Positions 23,003 to 23,185 of a stretch of DNA of 23,185 bases are shown in pieces; the first letter of the stretch is position 1; each line of letters starts with the position of its first letter. Source of the stretch: Acidobacteriota bacterium (GTDB lineage Bacteria; Acidobacteriota; Terriglobia; Terriglobales; Acidobacteriaceae). The DNA is taken from positions 1 through 23,185 of the forward strand of contig JAJZDL010000015.1 in NCBI GenBank assembly GCA_021851465.1, written 5' to 3'. The notes under the pieces are model-generated. The model was not told the DNA's origin. It saw only the letters and a list, made by a program, of their open reading frames with translations, and searched no databases. The position numbers and the translations under genes were made by a program.

Positions 23003-23185
23003 CTGAGCACACATATTGAGTAGACGTAGCCCGCTCAGGCGCTACCAGTTGCGAATAATATACTTTTACTCACTGCTGTCCAAATTAGCCGGAACCTGGC
23101 TTGTGGGATAGCGAAATCTGCGGTGTTTTCATGCCGTGGCGATCGTTTGCGGGTTGAGGTTGGCATTGTTGCTGTCCAAGTTGAT
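23003..23185. other. Unassigned window end with a short direct repeat
   Basis: No coding frame is convincing here. TGCTGTCCAA occurs at 23074-23083 and again at 23170-23179 in the same orientation. It could mark the edge of another mobile element that continues beyond the window, but the sequence here is too short to say. Confidence 0.25.

Overview
The window looks like a GC-rich bacterial chromosome, probably an acidobacterium of the Terriglobales (Granulicella/Terriglobus/Edaphobacter-like). That placement is an inference from the gene mix: RNase J, an Isc cluster led by an Rrf2 regulator, TonB-ExbB with two ExbD proteins, SecDF-YajC, and a small AT-hook-like protein of a type I associate with acidobacteria. 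No rRNA, tRNA or CRISPR array was found.

Region 1 (1-4570) is housekeeping: the C-terminal part of a NiCoT nickel/cobalt transporter (1-687, +), a secreted DUF1906-like protein (881-1813, -), purN with a TTG start (2279-2893, +) and RNase J (2909-4570, -), convergent with purN.

Region 2 (about 4750-8334, +) is an Fe-S cluster assembly operon: iscR, iscS, iscU, iscA, hscB. A promoter-like sequence (4758-4786) is followed by an imperfect inverted repeat over the expected transcription start (4788-4818), a good candidate for the autoregulatory operator of IscR. The usual next genes, hscA and fdx, are absent; a 13-bp perfect hairpin (8355-8384) closes the operon and also separates it from the convergent genes.

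Region 3 (8427-14461, -) carries envelope energy and export genes. Read in transcription order they are yajC, secD and secF (Sec accessory complex), then tonB, exbB, exbD and exbD (TonB energy transducer with two ExbD paralogues).

Region 4 (14462-15627) is mostly non-coding. It holds a MITE-like element (14803-14927) and one short basic protein gene with an AT-hook-like motif.

Region 5 (15628-22556, -) is a surface polysaccharide cluster. In transcription order: a Wzy-like polymerase, a GT2 glycosyltransferase, a possible 59-residue ORF, a GT4 glycosyltransferase, a block of insertion-sequence remnants, a WbuB-like GT4, an NAD-dependent epimerase and a small phosphoglycosyl transferase. Together these could start a glycan on undecaprenyl phosphate, extend it and polymerise it. 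The promoter-proximal part is visibly more AT-rich than the rest and is bracketed by two same-orientation remnants of related IS5-family elements (18465-18643 and 22599 to about 23002), which suggests acquisition or replacement of that segment. The polymerase gene contains a run of nine G that could slip.

Nothing here is clearly a wholly new system. The most useful leads are the IscR operator, the shortened isc operon, the IS-bracketed glycan segment with its G9 tract, and the small non-autonomous elements.
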